Below are positions 46,771 through 54,862 of a stretch of 64,000 nt of DNA, piece after piece. A program made the position numbers and the translations under genes. The notes below the pieces were generated by a model that was not told where the DNA came from, did no database searches, and saw only the letters and a list, made by a program, of their open reading frames with translations. The stretch is from contig JACJXX010000001.1 of the NCBI GenBank assembly GCA_020636435.1, positions 2,931,001 to 2,995,000 of the forward strand. Reading direction: 5' to 3'. Position 1 is the first letter of the stretch. Each line of letters starts with the position of its first letter. This DNA comes from Lewinellaceae bacterium (GTDB lineage: Bacteria > Bacteroidota > Bacteroidia > Chitinophagales > Saprospiraceae).

Positions 46771-47825
46771 ATCGCAGTCCTACCTTCGCTGGATGCGGCT
46801 CTCCTAGTAGCGAAGGCGATTTTGATGGGGTTGTTTTGTTTTTGTCGCAGTCCTACCTTCGCTGGATGCGGCTCTCCTAGGGATATGTGCGCCAAAACCT
46901 GGCCGACGTGGCTGAGTCGCAGTCCTACCTTCGCTGGATGCGGCTCTCCTAGGAGATTTCGGAAAGCCAAACGATATGTGGCTATAGTCGCAGTCCTACC
47001 TTCGCTGGATGCGGCTCTCCTAGGATCCGGGGCAAGCAGGTGCATTGCGGTGTATTCTTGTCGCAGTCCTACCTTCGCTGGATGCGGCTCTCCTAGAAAA
47101 GAGATTGTAACAGCCTGGAAAATTAGGTGTAGTCGCAGTCCTACCTTCGCTGGATGCGGCTCTCCTAGTGCTTCGCGCATTAAGTAACGGGGTATATAAA
47201 ATGAGGCTATTTTGCCGCTAGACAAGGCGCGAGGAACGAGCATAGCGGGACTATATGAGCGACGAGCAACGCAGTATAGCGGTAAAAGAGTCCATTTTAT
47301 ATCCCGGTATTTAGTGCGCGAAGCACTAGTTGTTTACAACAAGCTCAAAGATGTAGAGTTCCCGTCGCAGTCCTACCTTCGCTGGATGCGGCTCTCCTAG
47401 AAAATAAGAACTTTTCTCTTAAATAAAAAAAGTTGTCGCAGTCCTACCTTCGCTGGATGCGGCTCTCCTAGTTTATCAGATAATCTTGAGTTTGAATATT
47501 TCGAACGGTCGCAGTCCTACCTTCGCTGGATGCGGCTCTCCTAGCTAACTTTCATGATGATTCTTTTTCTTTGCAATGTCGCAGTCCTACCTTCGCTGGA
47601 TGCGGCTCTCCTAGAAATAAGAATAAACCCTGATTATTCTTTATGTTGTCGCAGTCCTACCTTCGCTGGATGCGGCTCTCCTAGCGTAACAGCGTTAGCT
47701 TGGCTAGGAATTGACGTTGTCGCAGTCCTACCTTCGCTGGATGCGGCTCTCCTAGTGACCAAAAATATACTCCTGGTAGGATATATCAGTCGCAGTCCTA
47801 CCTTCGCTGGATGCGGCTCTCCTAG
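46771..47825 (-). CRISPR. CRISPR array, 13 repeats, no cas genes nearby
   Basis: Thirteen 37-nt repeats start GTCGCAGTCC and end GCGGCTCTCCTAG. All appear identical except the first (46771), which begins with A. The eleven uninterrupted spacers are 33-36 nt and all different; the sixth is split off by a 157-bp mobile element, leaving a normal 34-nt spacer at 47330-47363. The changed end repeat and the AT-rich flank after 47825 suggest the leader is on the right, so transcription would be on the minus strand, where repeats end in GGACTGCGAC. No cas1, cas2 or effector gene is in the window. The type cannot be set from the repeat alone. Confidence 0.95.
47169..47325. mobile_element. Family B element inserted in the CRISPR array
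   Basis: 157 bp with ends TGCTTCGCGCATTAAGTAAC and complement TGCTTCGCGCACTAAATACC. It is flanked by CTAG on both sides (47165-47168, the end of a CRISPR repeat, and 47326-47329). The interior on the minus strand, CTGCGTTGCTCGTCGCTCAT ... CTCGCGCC, closely resembles the core at 54633 and 60190 (CTGCGTTGCTCATCACTCAG ... TTCGCGCC). Deleting it restores a standard repeat plus a 34-nt spacer. Confidence 0.85.
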
Positions 47826-48289
47826 GCGTTCAACTTGCCATATATTACCTCCTAATAATCAGCATGTTCAAATAACATTCGGGAGTATCGAAACAAGATA
47901 CAGCAAAAATGGGAATAAATCCATGCTTCAGGCCTAAATGTGGAAAAGAACTTTCAAAAGTGTTTTCATGCCCGGAGGCTGGCCTTCCAAAGTAAATGGA
48001 GAGGTTGAACTAGTGCCTCGCGCACTAAATAACGGGTCTGTTGTTTTCCTGCCGGGAGCAAAATGCGGTTGTTGGTTGCTGGTTGACAATCAACGGCTTA
48101 GAGCCTGCAAATGGCCAACAACAAACAACTAATAACTGCCCCGGAACTTCGTTCCGGAGGCACTAGCCGGACGCAAAGGGCACTGTTGGCTTGGCCTGCG
48201 CACGTCTCGCTCCCGACGTTAAACTGGAGTAGCGTAGGCCAAGTCTTTTGCACCAGGCCTCCGGCAAAAGGTAAGCTTACTCCACTATG
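47826..48289. other. CRISPR right flank and possible related element
   Basis: The first ~110 nt are AT-rich and are the likely leader. At 48010-48166 there is a 157-bp stretch bounded by CTAGTGCCTC and its complement. Its left end (CTAGTGCCTCGCGCACTAAA) matches the end of the element inside the array, but the interior differs, so it may be a chimeric or decayed copy. No gene is seen. Confidence 0.5.
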
Positions 48290-48665
48290 CCGGGCCCGTC
48301 CCTCCGGGCTACGGTTTACACATAAGTTTACGCCAGTTTTTCCAGTGGGCTGACAGCCGCCGGACTGTAGTGCTTTGCCCGGCGGCTCCTGGTCTCAATC
48401 CCGTAGGGATGATAGCCCCTTGCCAGGGCCGCCAGGCCCTGGATAGCTATGTGAAGCCAAGAGAGCTCTGTAAGAGCGACAGATTCGGGGCCCGGTGGGG
48501 CAATTTTCCCGGGTTCTCATCGCGCAAATCTGTCGTCCTTACAGGACTCTCTGGCTGCCTGGCTTTTAAACCAGGGCCTGTGGCCCTGGCAACGAGCTTT
48601 CGTCCCTCCGGGACTCTGGATATCAACATTTCGTAAAGATGTGTGTAAACCGTAGCCCTCCGGGC
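48290..48665. other. Hairpin-rich repeat element or structured RNA
   Basis: The block is bounded by CCCTCCGGGCTACGGTTTAC (~48301) and its complement (~48644). Inside are strong nested stems: CAGGGCC/GGCCCTG, a long arm from CTCTGTAAGAGCGACAGATT to AATCTGTCGTCCTTACAGGA, and CGTCCCTCCGGGAC. Such CTGTAAGGACGACAG/TCCCTCCGGGACT units recur in many Bacteroidota genomes in my recollection, so this is probably an interspersed palindromic repeat cluster. Whether it is transcribed is unknown. Confidence 0.55.
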
Positions 48666-49438
48666 CGGGTAAAATTTCGGCAAAGCCTCAACCTACTCTG
48701 TCATTTCTAATGAAGCAGTTGGAGCGCACCGCCGTCGCCAAGGGCTATGGCGGCCAAAGAGCGACATTTTACCCGGCTGGGCAGACGGGCCCGATCGAAC
48801 GAGCTTGCAAAGCGAGTGAGCATCGGGGCCTACTTGTCCGCCGAAGCTATGCGAAGGCTGATCTACTCCCGAATCAAAGCCCACCGGGCTTTGTACGGGA
48901 TGTACCACATTCGGAGAATGCAGGCAATTGGATGTGCTCTTCCCGTCAAAGCTCCATAACGGCTCCTTCCAGTTCGCCTACTGCACTATGTCGGGATTTC
49001 GGGCTCCTTAACGTCGGCATCAAACTATACTGATGCTGAATAGTCACAAAACCCTTAAAAATTCCCCCCAGGGCAGGGTTGATTGGTTCTACTTGAATAA
49101 ACCGCAAAATTTAAAACTCTGAATACAAAATAGCCTGCCCCGTAGAATTACGGGGTAAAATGGGTACCAGGGAGCAGCCCTCTGTGGGCCGGTTTTCAAT
49201 TTTATCCCGCTAAAAAAGCGGGACGCGGTTCTGCATTTTGCGGTTAAAAAAGTCGGCGCACAAAAGGCCCTAAAAAGAACTGATCGACCCTGCCCCCTGG
49301 GGGGAGTTCGAGGGGGGATATTCAAGAGTTTTCGTTTCTAAATCCCCCTCCTAACCTCCCCCCGGGGAGGACAATCTGCTTCGATTTTAAGCGGGAAGCA
49401 AAGAGGCTATACGTAAATTAATTGTGTCCGGCTATTTA
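48666..49438. other. Non-coding repeat-rich gap before the caspase gene
   Basis: Contains GGGTAAAATTTCGGCAAAGC (also at ~46470), the CTACTCCCGAATCAAAGCCC repeat and the TAACGGCTCC.TTCAGTTCG repeat found left of the array. CCCCCTGGGGGGAG and CTCCCCCCGGGGAGG palindromes lie near 49292 and 49357. Short ORFs (for example 48747-48959 and 49089-49325) overlap these repeats and are rejected. Confidence 0.55.
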
Positions 49439-51259
49439 TCACCGATTTTTCGCCAGGCGGAACCCAAAATTGAAGTAGGTAAACGAAGGCGTATAATAAT
49501 AGCGGCTGGCCGTTCTGACCTCTTCCGGTTTGTTGCGCCAGGAGCCGCCGCGGCCGACGCGGTAGGCACCGGAGGGAGGGCCCAGCGGGTTGGCCACCCT
49601 GTCGTTATGGGCGTACTCGCTGTCGGCGTACCAGTCCCAGCACCATTCGTAGACGTTGCCGCTCATGTCGTACAGGCCGAGGGCGTTGGGCTGGAGGCTG
49701 CCCGCCGGCGCGGTATGGGCAAAGCCGTCGTTTTTGCCCTTCACTTTCCTGGAGCAGTTGCTGTCGCAGAAATTGGCGTAGTGGGCCAGGTCGTCCGGGG
49801 AAGAGGTTCCGGCGTAAAGCATCTCCTGGCCCCGGCTGCGGGCGGCGTATTCCCACTCCGCCTCCGTCGGCAGGCGGTAGCCGTCGGCAACGGTGTCTAT
49901 CTGGACGATCCACTTTTTGCCGTCCAAAGAATTTTGGTTGCCGGCATCCGGTTTTTCTTTATTGATGACATATACTTCCCGGTAGCCATGTTCTTTGCTC
50001 AGCCAGTTGCAGTATTCAACTGCGTCGTACCAGCTCACGTTGATTGCCGGAAGCGAGCCGCGCCCCCAGCCCTTGTCATCCGGTTTCTCCCGCTGGGTGG
50101 AGTCGCAAAAAGCGTCGTATGTTTCAAATGTCACTTCGTGGATGCCGATCCAGAAGCTATCCACCGCCACCTGCCGGAGGGGTTGTTCGTCCTTTTCGCA
50201 ATCGCCGGAAGAGCAGCCCATGGCAAACGAGCCGCCGGCGACGAATATCATGTCGTCGAGGTCGTCCAGGGAGGAAAGCCGGTTGATGGCCTCGTGGGCC
50301 TCAGCGCTGTATTTGCCCTGGGGGTAGTTCGCTAAATAAGCCCGGTAAACGAGCAGCTTGTTTTGCCGGCGGGCCAGTTGCCACATATTCTCTTCCTCGC
50401 TCAATTGGGTTACAGGCGGCTCGGGCTCCTCCCCCTCCGGTGGCCGGGTATTGGAAACGAACAGGAAGTTGGAGCCTGCTTCGTCGTCGCCAAATTCGCC
50501 GTTGTGGGGGCGGGGGCTGGCGGTATCGAGCAGGGCCAGCAATTCGCTGTAGGTAAGTATGCCATCCTTGCCCCCGTGCCCGCGCAACCCTTCGAGGAAT
50601 TTTTTGGCAAATTTGGATTTATCCGGCGTTTCCACATCGGTTGCCGAGGTGAGGAAGAGGCGGGTTTTGTATTTCTTATGGGCTTCTACCATTCTCTGTA
50701 CATCGGTCCATTCCTGGGGGCGCTCAAAGGTGCGGGCGCGGTTGTACCATCCCGGGTCGAACGTGCCGCTGAAGCAGGCGTCGATGGCGACCAGGATATG
50801 CTCGCAGTTGATGTTGTTGATGAAAGGCCGCCAGTAAGAATATAGAACAGCAGTGCTGTACAATCGATCCGGATCGGCATCAACAGGAAGAAAGTAGCCG
50901 TTCTTATTTTCTCTCTCCTCACCGCCATGCCCGGAGAAGTAGACCATAAGCTGACCGGCGGGGGTGTGCTCTCCCTGCGCAAATTTATGCTTGTATTCTT
51001 TCAGCTTTTCTTCTATCGCTTTCAGCGTAGGATTGACCACCACCTCCGTTTGAAAACCATAGGCTGTTTCCAACTCCAAAGCGATCTCCTTCGCATTTTT
51101 CACCGGGTTCTGCAGATGGGCCAGCCGCTCGTCCTGATAATCTTCGCAGGCAAAAAAGAGGGCGTAGTTTTGGGGGCGGGATGGTTGGGCATAGGCGAGT
51201 TTCCAATTCAGGCTGGTGATTAGGGGAAAAAGCAAGCTTAGATAGATAGATGCTTTCAT
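49439..51259 (-). CDS. Secreted caspase-like peptidase with SUMF1 domain
   Basis: 606 residues from ATG 51259; the upstream in-frame TTG only adds residues before the signal peptide. A signal peptide ends near LAYAQ. Residues ~30-275 are a peptidase C14 (caspase/metacaspase) domain with catalytic His111 in YFSGHGGE and Cys162 in AIDACFSG. A short TPR-like linker follows (YRAYLANYPQGKYSAEAHEAI). Residues ~337-605 form a SUMF1/FGE-type domain (GGSFAMGCSSGD, RLPTEAEWEYAAR, GLYDMSGNVYEWCWD, GRGGSWRNKPEEVR), but the two active-site cysteines of true formylglycine-generating enzymes are absent, so it is likely a binding module. Its substrate is unknown. Confidence 0.9.
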   Translation of the reverse strand: MKASIYLSLLFPLITSLNWKLAYAQPSRPQNYALFFACEDYQDERLAHLQNPVKNAKEIALELETAYGFQTEVVVNPTLKAIEEKLKEYKHKFAQGEHTPAGQLMVYFSGHGGEERENKNGYFLPVDADPDRLYSTAVLYSYWRPFINNINCEHILVAIDACFSGTFDPGWYNRARTFERPQEWTDVQRMVEAHKKYKTRLFLTSATDVETPDKSKFAKKFLEGLRGHGGKDGILTYSELLALLDTASPRPHNGEFGDDEAGSNFLFVSNTRPPEGEEPEPPVTQLSEEENMWQLARRQNKLLVYRAYLANYPQGKYSAEAHEAINRLSSLDDLDDMIFVAGGSFAMGCSSGDCEKDEQPLRQVAVDSFWIGIHEVTFETYDAFCDSTQREKPDDKGWGRGSLPAINVSWYDAVEYCNWLSKEHGYREVYVINKEKPDAGNQNSLDGKKWIVQIDTVADGYRLPTEAEWEYAARSRGQEMLYAGTSSPDDLAHYANFCDSNCSRKVKGKNDGFAHTAPAGSLQPNALGLYDMSGNVYEWCWDWYADSEYAHNDRVANPLGPPSGAYRVGRGGSWRNKPEEVRTASRYYYTPSFTYFNFGFRLAKNR

Positions 51260-51448
51260 TTTTTGCTTATTTATTGGTTTTACGGTTTTTTGGGGCAATC
51301 GTTTCTGAAATTTAGCAATTTAGCTACTCTGCTATGTTGTTCGGAGATATAAAGTTCTTGCTTCAGCGTGTAGCGTTAATTTTCGGCAGAGCCATTAACT
51401 CGGAAAAAGCAAAAAACTTTGCTATTTTGGGAAAAAGTATTAAGGTCA

Positions 51449-52573
51449 ATGATTTATCGAATTGACATTGAGAATTATAAAAGCATTAGGAAACAGGAAA
51501 TTCAGCTAGATCAACTGAATATCCTCATTGGGCCCAATGGCTCCGGGAAGAGTAATTTTATCAGCCTTTTTCGGTTTTTAGAGCAATTGAGCGATCAACA
51601 GTTATCGAATTATGTCTTTCAATCTGGTGGCATCAACAGTCTTTTATATAATGGCTATGAGGAAAGTAGATATTTGAAAGTAAATCTGGACCTGCTCCAG
51701 GATAATTCATCCCCCTTTCACAATATTTATGAGTTCACTATTTCATCCGATGGAGAAACATTTCGGGTGGAAGATGAAGCATTGGGATTCTGGGACACTC
51801 AAAGATTTTCCACTGCGAAAATGTACCCGAGGAGTACAACCCCTTCACAGGAAGCCCAGATTAAAGTAGCTCCTTACAAGGATAATGTTTTTAAAGTTGC
51901 CAGGTATGTTTATAAATATTTAAAAGACCTCAGGCTTTTCCACTTCCACGACACCAGTGACAATACCCAAATGAAGCTCCCTCAGCCAATTGAGGATGTC
52001 TATTTTTTCAAACCGGAAGGAGAGAATATTGCCCCTATATTATTGCATTTCCGTGAAAAATACTACGACTATTATCAACGCATAATTGAAAGTACCCGAT
52101 TGATTTATCCGCTTTTCCACGATTTCGTACTTGAGGAAAGTCCAAAAGCTAAAGGAAAAATCGTGCTTCGTTGGAAGGAAAGAACCAGCAGGCAAATCTT
52201 TACGGCCAAGCAAATTTCCGACGGAACCCTTCGATTCATTTGTTTAGCTACCTTATTGATACAGCCTCCGCATACTTCCTACGTGCCATCTACTATTGTT
52301 TTAGATGAGCCTGAACTTGGGCTTCACCCTTTTGCCATTCAGGTGCTTTCCGAATTGCTTCAAAAAGCTTCCCTGAATAAACAGATCATAGTAGCTACTC
52401 AAAGCGTTAATCTGATCAATTATTTTCGCCCGGAAGACCTCCTCATTGTTGACCGTGATGAAAAAGGGGCTACGGCATTTAAAAGATTACATGACAAAGA
52501 CTTCGATGCCTGGCTGGAAGACTATTCTCTTGGACAGCTATGGGAAAATAATTTTTTTGGAGGTAGGCCGTAA
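51449..52573 (+). CDS. AAA/ABC-type ATPase of a two-gene module (AAA_21/AAA15 type)
   Basis: 374 residues from ATG 51449, chosen because MIYRIDIENYKSIRKQEI is the usual start of SMC/OLD-like ATPases. Walker A is GPNGSGKS (29-36), the ABC signature region is ISDGTLRF, Walker B is IVLDEPELGLHP (~283-294) and the switch region is VATQSVNLINYF. It lies 20 nt before a DUF4276 gene on the same strand. AAA15-type ATPases paired with TOPRIM-like partners occur in OLD, Gabija and PARIS anti-phage systems. The pair is more AT-rich by eye than its neighbours. A defence role is inference. Confidence 0.88.
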   Translation: MIYRIDIENYKSIRKQEIQLDQLNILIGPNGSGKSNFISLFRFLEQLSDQQLSNYVFQSGGINSLLYNGYEESRYLKVNLDLLQDNSSPFHNIYEFTISSDGETFRVEDEALGFWDTQRFSTAKMYPRSTTPSQEAQIKVAPYKDNVFKVARYVYKYLKDLRLFHFHDTSDNTQMKLPQPIEDVYFFKPEGENIAPILLHFREKYYDYYQRIIESTRLIYPLFHDFVLEESPKAKGKIVLRWKERTSRQIFTAKQISDGTLRFICLATLLIQPPHTSYVPSTIVLDEPELGLHPFAIQVLSELLQKASLNKQIIVATQSVNLINYFRPEDLLIVDRDEKGATAFKRLHDKDFDAWLEDYSLGQLWENNFFGGRP

Positions 52574-52593
52574 CACATACTAATCAAACCATC

Positions 52594-53268
52594 ATGGCTC
52601 ATATTTTTCTGATTGTAGAAGGAGCAACAGAAGAGCAATTCTATAAGAAAACACTTCAGGGTTACTTTATTAATCCAGATGGTTCTTACCGCCATTACAT
52701 TGAAGCAGTTCAAATGCCTTCCAAGAAGAATATTTATTCTCGTGAAAATAAAGGTGGGCGTGTCTCTTACCAGGCTTGTGTAAATAACGTCCGTCGCTTC
52801 TTAAACCAAGCAAGCCATGCTGATCTTTTTATGCTTATCTTCGATTATTACGGTTTGGATGTTACTTTTAAGGACCATCTTACCCCTATGCAAGCTTCAA
52901 TGAACGATCAGGTAGATGCAATTCAAAAACGACTGGAAACTGAGATAAACAATCCACGGTTCAGATTCAGGTTACAAGTCCACGAATTTGAAGCATTTCT
53001 TTTTTCAAAACCAGAAATCATCGCTGAACACTTTTCTAAACCTTCTTCACTTGAAGCCATTCGCCAGGTGTTATCTCAATTTGGAAATGATCCGGAAATG
53101 ATAAATGATGATCCGAAGACTGTACCTTCGAAGAGGCTTGATAGGCTTTTTGACAAATTCGGAAAAACTTCAGACGGCTTGATCATTGCCCAAAAAATTG
53201 GAGTGGCTGGTATTCGGGAGAAATGTAGAAGATTCGATCAAATGTGCAGGGAAATTGACCGGCTTTAG
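52594..53268 (+). CDS. DUF4276 (TOPRIM-like) partner protein
   Basis: 224 residues. The N-terminal motif IFLIVEGATEE (Glu9) and the later LIFDYYGLD (Asp84, Asp89) have the spacing and form of a TOPRIM glutamate and DxD-type acidic site. HEFEAFLF (~129-136) is a conserved DUF4276 block. By analogy with OLD-like and PARIS partner proteins, it may be a metal-dependent nuclease controlled by the ATPase. The symbol is left empty because no function is established. A bidirectional terminator follows. Confidence 0.85.
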   Translation: MAHIFLIVEGATEEQFYKKTLQGYFINPDGSYRHYIEAVQMPSKKNIYSRENKGGRVSYQACVNNVRRFLNQASHADLFMLIFDYYGLDVTFKDHLTPMQASMNDQVDAIQKRLETEINNPRFRFRLQVHEFEAFLFSKPEIIAEHFSKPSSLEAIRQVLSQFGNDPEMINDDPKTVPSKRLDRLFDKFGKTSDGLIIAQKIGVAGIREKCRRFDQMCREIDRL

Positions 53269-53282
53269 ACCGCTTGAAAGAT

Positions 53283-53317
53283 AAAAAGCCCGCCGGAAAA
53301 TGCCAGGCGGGCTTTTT
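53283..53317. terminator. Bidirectional terminator
   Basis: Perfect 12-bp stem AAAAAGCCCGCC / GGCGGGCTTTTT with an 11-nt loop between the convergent DUF4276 and lipA genes. It has a T5 run on each strand. Confidence 0.9.
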
Positions 53318-53335
53318 GTTTTTAGGGCCGAACCC

Positions 53336-54208
53336 TTACAAATGCCGCTCCGCATGATAAGACGACCGCACCAGCGGCGCGCTCTCCACAAAAGCAAAGC
53401 CTTTGGACAAGCCCACCTCCTTATACTCGGCGAACTGATCGGGATGCACATATTCGGTCACTTCCAGGTGCATTTTAGTCGGTTGCAGGTACTGGCCGAT
53501 GGTCAGCACGTCGCAGCCGTGGGCCAGCAGGTCGTCCATGGTTTGGTAGACCTGCTCGGCGGTTTCGCCCAGGCCGACCATGATGCCCGACTTGGTGCGT
53601 TTGCCGAAGTCTTTGGTGCGCTGTATCTGCTCCAGGCTGCGGTGGTACTTGGCCTGGGGGCGCACCTTGCGGTAGAGGGCCTCCACTGTTTCCATATTGT
53701 GGGAGACGACCTCCTGGCCGGCGCTGATCATGCGTTCCAGGGCCCACCAGGTGGCCCGCACGTCGGGGATGAGAGTTTCGATGGTTACGTGGGGGGTGCG
53801 TTCTTTAACGGCGCGCACGGTTTGATGCCAGATTTCGGCGCCCCGGTCTTTGCGTTCATCGCGGTTGACGGAGGTGATCACAGCGTGTTTGACGCCCATC
53901 AGGTCGATGGCCTCGGCCACGCGGCGCGGCTCGTCTTCGTCGTACTCCGGCGGGCGGCCGGTCTTGACGGCACAGAAAGAGCAGGATCGGGTGCAGGTAT
54001 TGCCCAATATCATGAAGGTGGCCGTGCCGGCGCCCCAGCACTCGCCCATATTGGGGCAGTTGCCGCTCTGGCAGATGGTGTGCAGGTTGAAATCATCGAC
54101 CAGGCTGCGCACTTTCTTGTAGTTGGGGCCGATCGGCAGCTTGACGCGCAGCCAGTCCGGCTTTCTCTTTCTCGGTTCTTTCTTATCTACTATGGGTAGT
54201 TCGAGCAT
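53336..54208 (-). CDS. lipA: Lipoyl synthase
   Basis: 290 residues. The auxiliary cluster cysteines are in CQSGNCPNMGEC, the radical-SAM cysteines in CTRSCSFC, and the C-terminal conserved serine in RSSYHAE. Other family blocks are GAGTATFMILG, ITSVNRDE, SGIMVGLGE and TIGQYLQPT. It inserts two sulfurs into octanoyl groups on dehydrogenase E2 and glycine-cleavage H proteins. The length is typical. The upstream gap carries two family B elements. Confidence 0.96.
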   Translation of the reverse strand: MLELPIVDKKEPRKRKPDWLRVKLPIGPNYKKVRSLVDDFNLHTICQSGNCPNMGECWGAGTATFMILGNTCTRSCSFCAVKTGRPPEYDEDEPRRVAEAIDLMGVKHAVITSVNRDERKDRGAEIWHQTVRAVKERTPHVTIETLIPDVRATWWALERMISAGQEVVSHNMETVEALYRKVRPQAKYHRSLEQIQRTKDFGKRTKSGIMVGLGETAEQVYQTMDDLLAHGCDVLTIGQYLQPTKMHLEVTEYVHPDQFAEYKEVGLSKGFAFVESAPLVRSSYHAERHL

Positions 54209-54257
54209 GATTGCGGTTGTTGGTTATTGGGCTGGTTTCAGCCCTGTAGGGTAATAA

Positions 54258-54414
54258 GGAATGGCGAAAGAATAAAATAACCAATTGATGCGATTCTTTT
54301 GCCGCCATATTTCGTTATTTCGTCGGTTACGTCCGTACGGATGCGCCCTCCTTATGCCTCATCTGGCGACAAAATAATTCGCCTGACTTGGCAACTTTAT
54401 TCTTTCGCCATTCC
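54258..54414. mobile_element. Family B small inverted-repeat element, copy 2
   Basis: 157 bp with perfect 19-bp ends GGAATGGCGAAAGAATAAA, flanked by TAA duplications (54255-54257 and 54415-54417). It shares GCGAAAGAATAAA with the ends of copies at 54633 and 60190; the interior is diverged. Confidence 0.85.
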
Positions 54415-54632
54415 TAACAAGAAACGGGCGTTAGAGTTTTTGCAGGCCTATATGATAATATGGAACGCGGATTGACGCGGATTTTGCGGATTGACACGGA
54501 TTCCGTGCACAAAATCCTTGTAAATCTACAGGTTTTGGCTTCCCATCCCTGGCAGGCGGGTGTGTTCTGCTTCGACATAATGCCCACCTTTTCTATATGA
54601 ATTCCGGCTACTTGCCATCTGGAAAGCTCTTA

Positions 54633-54791
54633 GGCACGACGAAAGAATAAACTGTCCATTCTGGCTTGTTCTTTTTGCGCCATGCTGCGTTGCTCATCAC
54701 TCAGGTAGCTTTGGCTATCCTCATTCTTCGCGCCTTGCCTGACACAAAAATTACTGCCCCATAATTGAACACTTTATTCTTTCCTCGTGCC
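54633..54791. mobile_element. Family B small inverted-repeat element, copy 3
   Basis: 159 bp with ends GGCACGACGAAAGAATAAAC and complement GGCACGAGGAAAGAATAAAG, flanked by TTA (54630-54632 and 54792-54794). Nearly identical to the copy at 60190, with the core GCTGCGTTGCTCATCACTCA. The gap 54415-54632 has GCGGATTGACGCGGAT-type short repeats and no gene. Confidence 0.9.
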
Positions 54792-54862
54792 TTAATAACC
54801 AAGTAACTAATCAACCAGCCCTCGACAAGCCCCGGTAATCAACACACCACATCCACCTGCCT

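Noticed and set aside
46732..47187. ORFs on both strands across the CRISPR repeats
   Set aside because: The translations simply repeat SRSPTFAGCGSP-like or GEPHPAKVGLR-like units from the CRISPR repeat; a classic false gene.
48747..48959. 70-codon ORF with a plausible basic protein
   Set aside because: It overlaps a dispersed repeat whose other copy (~45588) does not keep the same frame; no homology is recognised.
49424..50335. 303-codon plus-strand ORF
   Set aside because: Antisense to the SUMF1 half of the caspase-like gene.
49439..51259. Caspase as a CRISPR-associated (Craspase-like) protease
   Set aside because: It has a signal peptide and a SUMF1 domain rather than TPR-CHAT architecture, and no type III effector is present; proximity to the array alone is not enough.
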